Shown here in pieces: positions 27,881 through 36,042 of a stretch of DNA of 64,000 nt. The translations under genes and the position numbers were made by a program. Position 1 is the first letter of the stretch, and every line of letters begins with the position of its first letter. A model generated the notes under the pieces. The model did no database searches and had not been told where the DNA came from. It saw only the letters and a program-made list of their open reading frames with translations. The DNA comes from Clostridium aestuarii (GTDB lineage Bacteria > Bacillota > Clostridia > Clostridiales > Clostridiaceae): contig NZ_JAPQER010000002.1 of NCBI RefSeq assembly GCF_026735135.1, positions 372,001 through 436,000 on the forward strand. Direction: 5' to 3'.

Positions 27881-27887
27881 TGTTAAA

Positions 27888-27916
27888 ATTATACATCATT
27901 TTATCGTTAAGGTCAA
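27888..27916 (-). promoter_or_regulatory. recA promoter
   Basis: TTGACC (27916-27911) and a perfect TATAAT (27893-27888) with exactly 17 bp between. The -35 box lies inside the left arm of the hairpin at 27909-27978. Confidence 0.9.
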
Positions 27917-27978
27917 TACTTATGAATAAAAGTTCCTACTTTTATTCATAGGAACTTTTATTCATAAGTATTGACCTT
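27909..27978. terminator. 30-bp perfect hairpin between pgsA and recA
   Basis: The arms 27909-27938 and 27949-27978 are exact reverse complements over 30 bp, with a 10-nt loop CTTTTATTCA. It lies 15 nt past the pgsA stop codon. It has no clear T-run on the minus strand but could stop or process the transcript. Its distal arm contains the recA -35 hexamer. Confidence 0.8.
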
Positions 27979-27993
27979 ATTTTAAGTTAGTAA

Positions 27994-28536
27994 TCAGTTC
28001 TGTGTAACTAATGCTTTTTTATTTTTTACAAAATAGTCTACTCCTGAAATTATTGTTATAATTACAGCTGCAGTTAATATTACATACGTAGCATATTTTA
28101 TAAATATATAATTATATACTAACGTAATTAAGCCACAAATTATTGCACTCATTTGTGTTACTGTCTTAATCTTTCCCCACCAACTAGCTGCAATAATAAT
28201 GCCTTCAGATGCAGCTATGGTTCTTAACCCTGTTACAGCAAATTCTCTACCGATAATTATCATAGATACCCATGCTGGAATTATGCCATATTCCACTAAA
28301 GATATTAAAGCGGATGTTACAAGTAATTTATCAGCAAGTGGATCCATGAATTTACCAAACTTAGTTATTTCGTTTCTTTTTCTTGCAATATATCCATCTA
28401 GTTTATCTGTTATTGATGCTAATATAAAAATAATAGTAGCAATAATTATTGTACTAGGCTTATTTACCACCATAAAAGCAAGAAAAACAGGAACTAAAAT
28501 GATTCTAATCATAGTAAGTTTGTTAGCAAGATTCAT
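27994..28536 (-). CDS. pgsA: CDP-diacylglycerol-glycerol-3-phosphate 3-phosphatidyltransferase
   Basis: About 180 residues, a multi-pass CDP-alcohol phosphatidyltransferase making phosphatidylglycerophosphate, the first committed step to phosphatidylglycerol and cardiolipin. The family motif D-G-x2-A-R...G...D reads DKLDGYIARKRNEITKFGKFMDPLADK (shown here only as a guide to about residues 42-68). There are four to five membrane helices. The start is the ATG at 28536 with AGGAGTTG upstream; it overlaps the rimO stop by 14 nt, so it is translationally coupled to rimO. Its substrate comes from CdsA, encoded at 54620-55423. Confidence 0.92.
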   Translation of the reverse strand: MNLANKLTMIRIILVPVFLAFMVVNKPSTIIIATIIFILASITDKLDGYIARKRNEITKFGKFMDPLADKLLVTSALISLVEYGIIPAWVSMIIIGREFAVTGLRTIAASEGIIIAASWWGKIKTVTQMSAIICGLITLVYNYIFIKYATYVILTAAVIITIISGVDYFVKNKKALVTQN

Positions 28537-29854
28537 GATATACAACTCCTATCAAATCATATTCTAAAGCATCAGTTGTTAAAATATTTATAAATTCCCC
28601 TATATTTAATATATTATCACATTTGAAGAAAATTAATCCATCTATTTCTGGAGCCATTTCATAACTACGTCCAAACCAATAGTCGTCTTTTTTTCCTTCA
28701 ATAAGCACCTTATATTTTTTACCTATTCTATTACTATTATTTTCTTTAGAAATTTTTTGCTGAAGTAACATTAATTCTTGTTCTCTAAGTTCTTTTATAT
28801 TTTCTTCTACTTGATTTTGCATTTTAGACGCAGGGGTACCTTCTTCTTGAGAATATTTAAATACACCGAGTTTATCAAATTTTATATCTGAAATAAATTG
28901 TTTGAGTTCATTAAATTCTTCATCAGTTTCACCTGGAAATCCTACTATTATTGATGTACGAATACATAAATCACTAATTTTATTTCTCATTTTCAAAATA
29001 TTTTTTGTAATAAGCTCTTTACTACTTTTTCTATTCATTCTTTTTAATACAGTGTTACTTATATGTTGAATAGGTATATCTAAATAGTTACAAACTTTTT
29101 TATTATTTGAAATTTCATTTATTAGTTCATCAGTAATTTCTTCAGGATAGCTATAAAGTAGTCTAATCCATTCAATACCATCAATTTCAGAAAGTTTTCT
29201 AATTAATTCAGGTAGTTTGTTTTCTTGGTATAAGTCAATGCCATATATTGTAGTATCTTGACCTACTAAAATAATTTCTTTAACTCCATTATGTACTAAA
29301 TTTTTAGCTTCTTCAATTATTAAATTCATGGCTCTACTTCTATATTTACCTCGTATTTGGGGAATAATACAGTAAGTACAGAAGTTATTACATCCTTCTG
29401 ATATACGAATATACGCAGTATGCTTTGGCGTAGTTAATATTCTTTTTCCTTCATTTATTTTTGAATTACTATATTCACATATACATATTTTATCGTTACT
29501 ATTAAAAAAATTATTAATATATTCTTCTATTTTGTCATAATCATTAACCCCAAGCATAACATCGATTTCAGGAATAAGTTTATGAAGTTCTTTTGAATAT
29601 CTTTGTGAAAGACATCCTGTTACCATAAGCATTTTACAATTTTGTTTCTTATGTTTTGCCATTTCTAATATAGTATTTATTGATTCCTCTTTTGAACTTT
29701 CGATAAATCCACAAGTATTTACAATTAAGATATCTGCCTCCTCGGGATTATTAACTATTTTATACTTTGTATCTAATGTACCTAGAATGATTTCAGAATC
29801 AATTCTATTTTTATCACACCCTAAACTTATAAGGCCTATTTTATATTTATTCAC
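28523..29854 (-). CDS. rimO: Ribosomal protein S12 methylthiotransferase
   Basis: A 443-residue radical-SAM enzyme, paralogous to MiaB (10340-11659), that methylthiolates an Asp of ribosomal protein S12. Motifs are SLGCDKNRIDSE and NTCGFIESSKEESI in the UPF0004 domain, radical-SAM SEGCNNFCTYCIIPQIRGKY, and a C-terminal TRAM domain. The SxGCxKNxxDSE and GxxxSRA forms separate RimO from MiaB. AAGGAGGAAATC precedes the ATG. Confidence 0.95.
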   Translation of the reverse strand: MNKYKIGLISLGCDKNRIDSEIILGTLDTKYKIVNNPEEADILIVNTCGFIESSKEESINTILEMAKHKKQNCKMLMVTGCLSQRYSKELHKLIPEIDVMLGVNDYDKIEEYINNFFNSNDKICICEYSNSKINEGKRILTTPKHTAYIRISEGCNNFCTYCIIPQIRGKYRSRAMNLIIEEAKNLVHNGVKEIILVGQDTTIYGIDLYQENKLPELIRKLSEIDGIEWIRLLYSYPEEITDELINEISNNKKVCNYLDIPIQHISNTVLKRMNRKSSKELITKNILKMRNKISDLCIRTSIIVGFPGETDEEFNELKQFISDIKFDKLGVFKYSQEEGTPASKMQNQVEENIKELREQELMLLQQKISKENNSNRIGKKYKVLIEGKKDDYWFGRSYEMAPEIDGLIFFKCDNILNIGEFINILTTDALEYDLIGVVYHESC

Positions 29855-29945
29855 TTGATTTCCTCCTTAATAATAATTGATATTACTATAAAAATTATTG
29901 TAAATGTATTATCGTATTTTAACAAGTATTATTTAAAATTATTTA

Positions 29946-32279
29946 TTAATTATCACTTTCAGGGATTTTATCAATTAATATATTTCTAGGTTTACTTCCA
30001 TTTTTACCTGAGACTATTCCCTTGTTTTCCAGTTCATCTATTATTCTTGCAGCTCTATTATATCCTATTCTAAGCTTTCTTTGTAATAATGATGTAGATG
30101 CTTGTCCAGCTTCAAATACAAATTTTATTGCTTCATCCATTAATTCATCACAATCAGAAGCTTTTTTTTCAACTGAATTTATTTCTTTAATTATTTTTTC
30201 TTCATATTTAATACTATTTTCTTGTGTTTTTATAAAATCAACTATTTTTTCAACTTCTTCTTCTGAAATAAATGCTCCCTGTATTCTAATAGGTTTTGAT
30301 TCTCCTACCGGATAAAATAGCATATCTCCTTTTCCTAATAACTTTTCAGCTCCAGCTGAATCTAATATAGTTCTAGAATCTATTTGACTAGATACTGCAA
30401 AAGATATTCTTGAAGGAATATTTGCTTTAATTACTCCAGTTATAACATCAACAGATGGTCTTTGAGTAGCTATAACTAAATGCATTCCAGCTGCTCTTGC
30501 CATTTGAGCCAATCTCCCTATATATTCTTCCACTTCTCCTGGCGAAACAATCATAAGGTCAGCAAGCTCATCTATTATAATTATTATCCATGGTAGTTTC
30601 TCATTTATTTTACCTTTATTATGTAATTCATTATACCCTTCTACATTTCTAACATTATTATCTGCAAATAAATTATATCTCCGAGTCATTTCATTAACAG
30701 CCCAATTTAAAGCACCAGCAGCTTTTTTAGGTTTGGTGACTACTGGAATAAGCAAATGTGGAATATTATTATACACATTAAGTTCTACTACCTTAGGATC
30801 TATCAATAAAAGTTTTACATCATTAGGAGAATATTTATAAAGCAAACTAACTATTAAAGTATTTATACATACACTCTTACCGGAACCAGTAGCACCTGCA
30901 ATTAACATATGAGGCATTTTTGATAAATCGGAAACTACACAATTTCCTCCAATATCCTTTCCTAATGCAAACGCTATATTTTTATTAGAATTTTGAAATT
31001 CTGAATCCTCAATAACTTCTCTTAAAAGCACAGGTGATATGGTTTTATTTGGTATTTCTATCCCTACAGCACTCTTACCAGGAATAGGCGCTTCTATTCT
31101 TATTGTAGACGCAGCTAAACTTAAAGCTATGTCATCTGATAAATGTGTTATTTTACTAACCTTAACCCCTGCATTAGGTTGAAGTTCAAACCTGGTTACA
31201 GAAGGGCCACGGGTTACTTGGAGCACTTTAGCGTCTACTCCAAAGCTATTTAAGGTATCTTCTAGCTTAGAAGCAATATTTATTAACTCTTTTTTATTAC
31301 TTTTATTATGCTTTTCTAAAGAATAATAGTTTAATAAATTTAAAGGTGGAAATTTATATTCAATTTTATCATAAGAATAATTTTCAATTATTTTATCATT
31401 TAATTTTAATTCATTATTTGTTTCTTCATTAGAATATTGTTTGGTAGCATATGCATTTAGATTTTCATTATCATATTTTGTAAATTTATCTGAAGATGTT
31501 TCAGCTATAACTTTTGGTTCTATTATCTGTATTTCATCTTCATTGTTACTAGATTTTATAAAATCTAAAACTTTCATTTTATTATTTAGGTTTTTTATAA
31601 ATGATTGATGACCATCATTATCCTTAATTAAAACATTTTTAGAATTAGTTTTAACTTCTTTTAAAGGTTCTTCTTCTTCCTCTTCCTCTTGATCCTCTTT
31701 ATTTTTATTAATTTTAAATTCATGTATTATATCACTTAAAGATATTTGAAATATCAAAATCAATGCAATAATATAAATAGACACTAAAATTATATAAGTT
31801 CCAATACTACCAAATAATTTATATAGAGGGACATCTATTAAGTAACTAAGAATTCCTCCATGAGTTATTTTTTCTTCATTGTATATTTTTTGGATACCCT
31901 GTAATACATTTCCTTCTGTATAATATTCATTTATAAGTATCATTTGTATAAATAATAGAGAATTTACAATTAACAGTAAAATGCCATAAAACCTTTTTTT
32001 AAAATTAACTTTTCCATTTTTAGCAATATAGCTTATGCCAAGAAATATTATTATAAATGGAAAAAAATACGATCCAATTCCCATAAATGATATTAATATC
32101 TTTTTTGAAGTTATACCTATTAATCCCGCCGATGATGAATTTGTTATAAAAACACTTAATATAATAAGTATACCTATAGTAATGAAAATTATTCCCTTAA
32201 TATCATTTTCAAATTTTGATTTTCTCTTAGAGTTTTTTCTTCTACTATATTTGGTTTTCCGGCTAGTTTTTTTGGTCAT
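29946..32279 (-). CDS. ftsK: DNA translocase FtsK/SpoIIIE
   Basis: About 777 residues. A basic cytoplasmic start is followed by about four membrane helices (30-190), a low-complexity acidic linker with a run of Glu, and then the RecA-like motor: Walker A GATGSGKSVCIN and Walker B WIIIIIDELADLM, with the FtsK signature ATQRPSVDVITG. A winged-helix gamma domain lies at the end (QASTSLLQRKLRIGYNRAAR). It pumps DNA through the division or sporulation septum. Its single copy in this superoperon position corresponds to Bacillus SpoIIIE. The start is the ATG at 32279, because GAGGTG lies 6 nt upstream. Confidence 0.95.
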   Translation of the reverse strand: MTKKTSRKTKYSRRKNSKRKSKFENDIKGIIFITIGILIILSVFITNSSSAGLIGITSKKILISFMGIGSYFFPFIIIFLGISYIAKNGKVNFKKRFYGILLLIVNSLLFIQMILINEYYTEGNVLQGIQKIYNEEKITHGGILSYLIDVPLYKLFGSIGTYIILVSIYIIALILIFQISLSDIIHEFKINKNKEDQEEEEEEEPLKEVKTNSKNVLIKDNDGHQSFIKNLNNKMKVLDFIKSSNNEDEIQIIEPKVIAETSSDKFTKYDNENLNAYATKQYSNEETNNELKLNDKIIENYSYDKIEYKFPPLNLLNYYSLEKHNKSNKKELINIASKLEDTLNSFGVDAKVLQVTRGPSVTRFELQPNAGVKVSKITHLSDDIALSLAASTIRIEAPIPGKSAVGIEIPNKTISPVLLREVIEDSEFQNSNKNIAFALGKDIGGNCVVSDLSKMPHMLIAGATGSGKSVCINTLIVSLLYKYSPNDVKLLLIDPKVVELNVYNNIPHLLIPVVTKPKKAAGALNWAVNEMTRRYNLFADNNVRNVEGYNELHNKGKINEKLPWIIIIIDELADLMIVSPGEVEEYIGRLAQMARAAGMHLVIATQRPSVDVITGVIKANIPSRISFAVSSQIDSRTILDSAGAEKLLGKGDMLFYPVGESKPIRIQGAFISEEEVEKIVDFIKTQENSIKYEEKIIKEINSVEKKASDCDELMDEAIKFVFEAGQASTSLLQRKLRIGYNRAARIIDELENKGIVSGKNGSKPRNILIDKIPESDN

Positions 32280-32357
32280 TTGCATCACCTCTATTTTTTA
32301 GTTCTACATAAAATATAATTATCCTTTAATATTATTATATATTATAAGCATCGCAAG

Positions 32358-32394
32358 AAAACTAGCCGGTATTTATAAATTGTTAGCTAGTTTT
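32358..32394 (-). terminator. Hairpin at the tepA 3' end
   Basis: AAAACTAGC and GCTAGTTTT form a 9-bp stem around a 19-nt loop, overlapping the tepA stop and followed on the minus strand by a short T-rich stretch. It could reduce read-through into ftsK. Confidence 0.6.
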
Positions 32395-33072
32395 TTTATC
32401 TTCTATCAGTTCATTCAATTTTTTAACAGCGTTGCTTATACCACCAACTTCATCAATTAAGCCATATTCTACAGCTTGTTGTCCTATTAAAATAGTCCCC
32501 ATATCATTTAGTAACTCATCAGTTTGAAGCATTAATTGCCTTAATAAAGGCTTTTCTATTTTAGAGGTTCGAGAAATAAATTCAATAATACGTTCTTGCA
32601 TTTTATTAAAATATTCGAAAGTTTGAGGTACTCCTAATACCAAACCATTCATTCTAATTGGATGTATAATCATAGTGGCTGATGGTGATATAAAAGAATA
32701 ATCAGCAGAAGTTGCAAGTGGAACACCTATAGAATGACCACCACCAATAACCAAAGATACTGTTGGCTTACTTAAACTTCTTATCATTTCAGATATTGCA
32801 AGACCAGCTTCAACATCTCCGCCAACCGTATTTAGTATAATAAGTACCCCTTCTACAATTTCATTAGTTTCTATGGCCACTAATTGAGGAATAAGATGTT
32901 CATATTTAGTAGCTTTAGATTGAGGAGGCAAAGCAGAATGCCCTTCAATTTGACCTATTATAGGTAATACTTGAAATTTTTGAATTTGAGAAGGGACATT
33001 TGCTGTTCCTAATTCTTTTATCGAATCAATTTTTTCATTTTCATGTTCTGATTTTATTTTTTTTTCATTCAT
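32383..33072 (-). CDS. tepA: ClpP-like serine protease, TepA/YmfB family
   Basis: About 229 residues with a ClpP-fold (crotonase-related). The catalytic Ser is in GGGHSIGVPLATSA and the His in MIIHPIRMNGLVLG; the ILNTVGGDVEAGLAISE segment matches the ClpP oxyanion region. The N-terminal 45 residues are charged and variable, with no signal peptide. In Bacillus the homologue was first named translocation-enhancing protein, and later work links this group to processing small peptides; the substrate here is unknown. The ATG at 33072 has AGGAGG 10 nt upstream. It lies between dapG and ftsK, as in other Firmicutes. Confidence 0.88.
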   Translation of the reverse strand: MNEKKIKSEHENEKIDSIKELGTANVPSQIQKFQVLPIIGQIEGHSALPPQSKATKYEHLIPQLVAIETNEIVEGVLIILNTVGGDVEAGLAISEMIRSLSKPTVSLVIGGGHSIGVPLATSADYSFISPSATMIIHPIRMNGLVLGVPQTFEYFNKMQERIIEFISRTSKIEKPLLRQLMLQTDELLNDMGTILIGQQAVEYGLIDEVGGISNAVKKLNELIEDKKTS

Positions 33073-33131
33073 AGTTATCATTCCTCCTAGTAAGCTTAGT
33101 TTTTGCTTAAGAAGTAATGACTATTCATATT

Positions 33132-34337
33132 TTATTTGCAATCCAAATCAAATTCTTTATGAAGTGCATTTATTGCTGTTTTAGTATATTTTGATTGTAT
33201 TAAACACCAAATAGTGGTATGAGAATCTGCTGTTTGGAGTACTTCTATATTTTCCTTAATTAATGGCTTTAATATTTTAGCCATAACACCAGGAATACCA
33301 CGCATTCTAGAACCTATTACGGCTAGCTTACTACAATTATCAATATATGAATATTTTAGGTTTAAGTCATTCATTATACTATTAAATTTATTAATGTCTT
33401 TATTATCTATGGTGAATATTTTTTGGTTAGGAAATATATTTATTAAATCTATACTTATTAAATTTTTTGCTAATATAGGGAATAAATCGTAATAAATATC
33501 ATTGTCAATATTTATATTTAATTCTACTTTTACTTGAATTCTATTATCCATATGAGTAATACCAGTTATAATATTTTTATTATCTATAGATCCTATATTA
33601 TTAATAATTGTACCATCGCATTCATTCATTGTATTTTTAATTACTAAAGGTATATTACCTTTCATTGCAATTTCAACAGCTTTGGGATGAATAACTTTTG
33701 CACCTTGATCTGCAAATTGAAATACTTCAGTATAATTCATTTTTTTAATCAATGAAGCATTTTTCACAATTCTAGGATCTGCTGTCATTATACCATCTAC
33801 ATCGGTGTAAATTTCTACTGCTTCAGCTTTTAAAGCATTACCTAAAAGTGCTGCTGTTACATCACTTCCTCCTCTTCCTAATGTAGTTACAAATCCCTCT
33901 TCACTTATTCCTTGAAATCCACATATAATTGGAATTTTTTTATCTTTTAATATGTTTATAATATTTTCACAAGATACATTTTTTACAGAAGCATTATTAA
34001 ATTCATTATTAGTCTTAATTCCAGCTTGACCTCCAGTTAAAGGAACTGAAGCTATACCGTATGAATATAGTTGATTACAAAGCACAACAGAGCTTATAAC
34101 TTCTCCACAACTCATTAAAAGGTCTGAAGCTAGATAATTATCATTTTTAAATTTTTCAGTTAAAAGTGATAATAACGAGTCAGTTGCATATGGTTGTCCT
34201 ATTCTCCCCATTGCAGATACAATTACAACCGGCAAAAAACCTTTTTGTTGAGCTCGAGCTATTTTTTCTATCACAAAATTTCTTTTTTCATGAGTAGAAA
34301 CAGACGTTCCACCAAATTTTTGTATTAAAATTCTCAT
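33132..34337 (-). CDS. dapG: Aspartate kinase
   Basis: About 401 residues. It phosphorylates aspartate, the entry to lysine, diaminopimelate, threonine and methionine synthesis. It has the amino-acid kinase start LIQKFGGTSVSTHEKR, then TLGRGGSDVTAALLGNAL, YTDVDGIMTADPRIV, and a C-terminal pair of ACT domains (about 260-401), including MRGIPGVMAKI. The position between ylmC and tepA corresponds to Bacillus dapG, the meso-DAP-sensitive isozyme linked to wall and spore synthesis; the regulator specificity is inferred from position only. The ATG at 34337 has GGAGG upstream. It is only 16 nt from ylmC. Confidence 0.93.
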   Translation of the reverse strand: MRILIQKFGGTSVSTHEKRNFVIEKIARAQQKGFLPVVIVSAMGRIGQPYATDSLLSLLTEKFKNDNYLASDLLMSCGEVISSVVLCNQLYSYGIASVPLTGGQAGIKTNNEFNNASVKNVSCENIINILKDKKIPIICGFQGISEEGFVTTLGRGGSDVTAALLGNALKAEAVEIYTDVDGIMTADPRIVKNASLIKKMNYTEVFQFADQGAKVIHPKAVEIAMKGNIPLVIKNTMNECDGTIINNIGSIDNKNIITGITHMDNRIQVKVELNINIDNDIYYDLFPILAKNLISIDLINIFPNQKIFTIDNKDINKFNSIMNDLNLKYSYIDNCSKLAVIGSRMRGIPGVMAKILKPLIKENIEVLQTADSHTTIWCLIQSKYTKTAINALHKEFDLDCK

Positions 34338-34353
34338 GATTGCCTCCATGATA

Positions 34354-34635
34354 TTACTTACTAAAATTTTTAAGTTCAGATTCTTCTATATCTAGTATTA
34401 TAGTTCTTGTACCAATTTTATTTACATATTCCCAAGGTACTTCCCAAAAAACATCACTACCAAAAAAACTAAAATGATGTTTAGTAGTATTATTAATTAT
34501 TAGAAGTTTTAAATTACCATCTTTATCAATTATTGTGTCATTATCTGAAAGATAGTTATACTTCTCACCGTTATTAATATTAATTATCTCATACCTTTCC
34601 ATGTCGCTATAAAATTTTATTTTATCATCATTCAA
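34354..34635 (-). CDS. YlmC/YmxH family PRC-barrel protein
   Basis: A 93-residue protein of the YlmC/YmxH sporulation-associated group. It begins FYSDMERYEIININNGEKY and ends with TRTIILDIEE. It is a small beta-rich PRC-barrel-like domain with no enzymatic motif. The start is the TTG at 34635, about 9 nt after GAGGAGGG, because the next ATG is out of frame. The Shine-Dalgarno is joined directly to a 38-bp palindrome (34651-34688). Expression in sporulation is known for Bacillus relatives; the biochemical role is not known. Confidence 0.82.
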   Translation of the reverse strand: MNDDKIKFYSDMERYEIININNGEKYNYLSDNDTIIDKDGNLKLLIINNTTKHHFSFFGSDVFWEVPWEYVNKIGTRTIILDIEESELKNFSK

Positions 34636-34650
34636 AGTTAAATTCCCTCC

Positions 34651-34688
34651 TCAGTGTATATCATAATATATATTATGATATACACTGA
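34651..34688. promoter_or_regulatory. 38-bp perfect palindrome between mlpA and ylmC
   Basis: TCAGTGTATATCATAATA (34651-34668) is followed by TA and then its exact complement (34671-34688). There is no T-run. On the minus strand it runs straight into the ylmC ribosome binding site, so it could be an operator or an RNA hairpin that gates translation. Confidence 0.55.
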
Positions 34689-34698
34689 AATTATACCA

Positions 34699-35997
34699 CT
34701 ACAAATTTATCATTTTAGAATTTTTATAAGCAACTTGATTTTTTTCTAAGATATTCATAATTATTGTTTTGTCAAAATTATTTCCTACAAAAGCAGAATT
34801 TTGTATACCTAAATTAAAAGTTTTTTTCATGACTTCTTTAAGTTTTTCTTTATTTATTTGGTCAATTTTATTTATTACTTCAGTAGGAGTGACAATTTTA
34901 TTTAAAAATAATGCAATACGACCATTTCTAAACATTCTACTACTAGTACTTTCTAATCCTAGAATAAAATTACCTTTTAATTGCTCCTTTATTTTTGAGA
35001 TTTTATCATTACTAATATCTTGTTTAGAAAAATTATAAAGTTCTTCTTTTATATAATTTACTGCATCTACTGCATATACAGGATTTAGGCTAGTATATAT
35101 ATTAAGTGTACCCGCATTAATATAAGAAGAAATATAAGAATATATAGTATAACACATCCCAAGTTCTTCTCTTATTTTTTGGAATAATATAGATGAAGCT
35201 CCTCCTCCAAGAATTGTATTAAGCAGCATTAAGGGATAAACATCATCATTACCAACTTCAATACCAGGTATTCCTAAACTTATATGAACCTGCTCAAGAT
35301 CTTTAATTTGAAATAAGTTATTTGTTTGAAGTTTTGGTAAGGAATAGTTAGTTATTTTTTTATTGTTACTATTCCAGTTTCCAAAAAATTTTTCAACTAA
35401 ACGCTCAATATTGTTAGTATTAAAATTACCTGATATAGATACAACTGAGTTTTCCGGTATATAATATGAATCAATGTATTTTTCTAGCATATCTTTAGTA
35501 AATGAGTTTACTGTTTGTATATCACCTAATATTGGAAATGATATAGAATCCTTACCAAATGATGCTTTACCATGTAAATCCATTAATACATCTTCTGGAT
35601 TGTCATTACTCATTTTTATTTCTTCAATAATAACTTTTTTTTCTTTTTCTATATCTTCTTCTGAAAATCTACTATTAAAAAGCATGTCAGACAACAGGTC
35701 TAATGATAATTCTAAATGTGTATCTAAGATTTTTGCATAAAAGCAAGTAGATTCTTTACCTGTAAAGGCATTTATTTGCCCACCGACATTTTCAATAGTT
35801 TCAACAATATCTTTGGCAGTTCTTTTTTCAGTACCTTTAAAAAACATATGTTCAATGAAATGAGAAATACCATTATTATTTGTATCTTCATTTCTTGATC
35901 CATTTTCAATCCAAAGTCCAACAGTAACTGAATTTATATAATCAATATGTTCTACTATTACTTTTAATCCATTATCCAATTTAAATAAATTATACAT
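34699..35997 (-). CDS. mlpA: M16 family zinc metallopeptidase
   Basis: A 432-residue peptidase of the insulinase/mitochondrial processing family. The inverted zinc motif HxxEH is seen in HFIEHMFFKGTEKR (about 46-59), with the downstream Glu about 76 residues on (EEIKMSNDNPEDV). The second M16 domain is typical (RLV.KFFGNW; LGGGASSILFQKIREELG; YTIYSYISSY). It corresponds to Bacillus YmxG/MlpA. The substrate is unknown. There is no signal peptide. AGGAGGTC precedes the ATG at 35997. It follows pnp in the superoperon. Confidence 0.92.
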   Translation of the reverse strand: MYNLFKLDNGLKVIVEHIDYINSVTVGLWIENGSRNEDTNNNGISHFIEHMFFKGTEKRTAKDIVETIENVGGQINAFTGKESTCFYAKILDTHLELSLDLLSDMLFNSRFSEEDIEKEKKVIIEEIKMSNDNPEDVLMDLHGKASFGKDSISFPILGDIQTVNSFTKDMLEKYIDSYYIPENSVVSISGNFNTNNIERLVEKFFGNWNSNNKKITNYSLPKLQTNNLFQIKDLEQVHISLGIPGIEVGNDDVYPLMLLNTILGGGASSILFQKIREELGMCYTIYSYISSYINAGTLNIYTSLNPVYAVDAVNYIKEELYNFSKQDISNDKISKIKEQLKGNFILGLESTSSRMFRNGRIALFLNKIVTPTEVINKIDQINKEKLKEVMKKTFNLGIQNSAFVGNNFDKTIIMNILEKNQVAYKNSKMINL

Positions 35998-36020
35998 ATG
36001 ACCTCCTAAAATTTAATAAA

Positions 36021-36042
36021 ATAAAAAGGCATCTCTGCCCTT
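36021..36042 (-). terminator. Weak terminator after pnp
   Basis: On the minus strand AAGGGCA and TGCCTT pair (one bulge) around GAGA and are followed by TTTATTTT. It begins at the pnp stop codon, and partial read-through to mlpA is likely. Confidence 0.6.
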
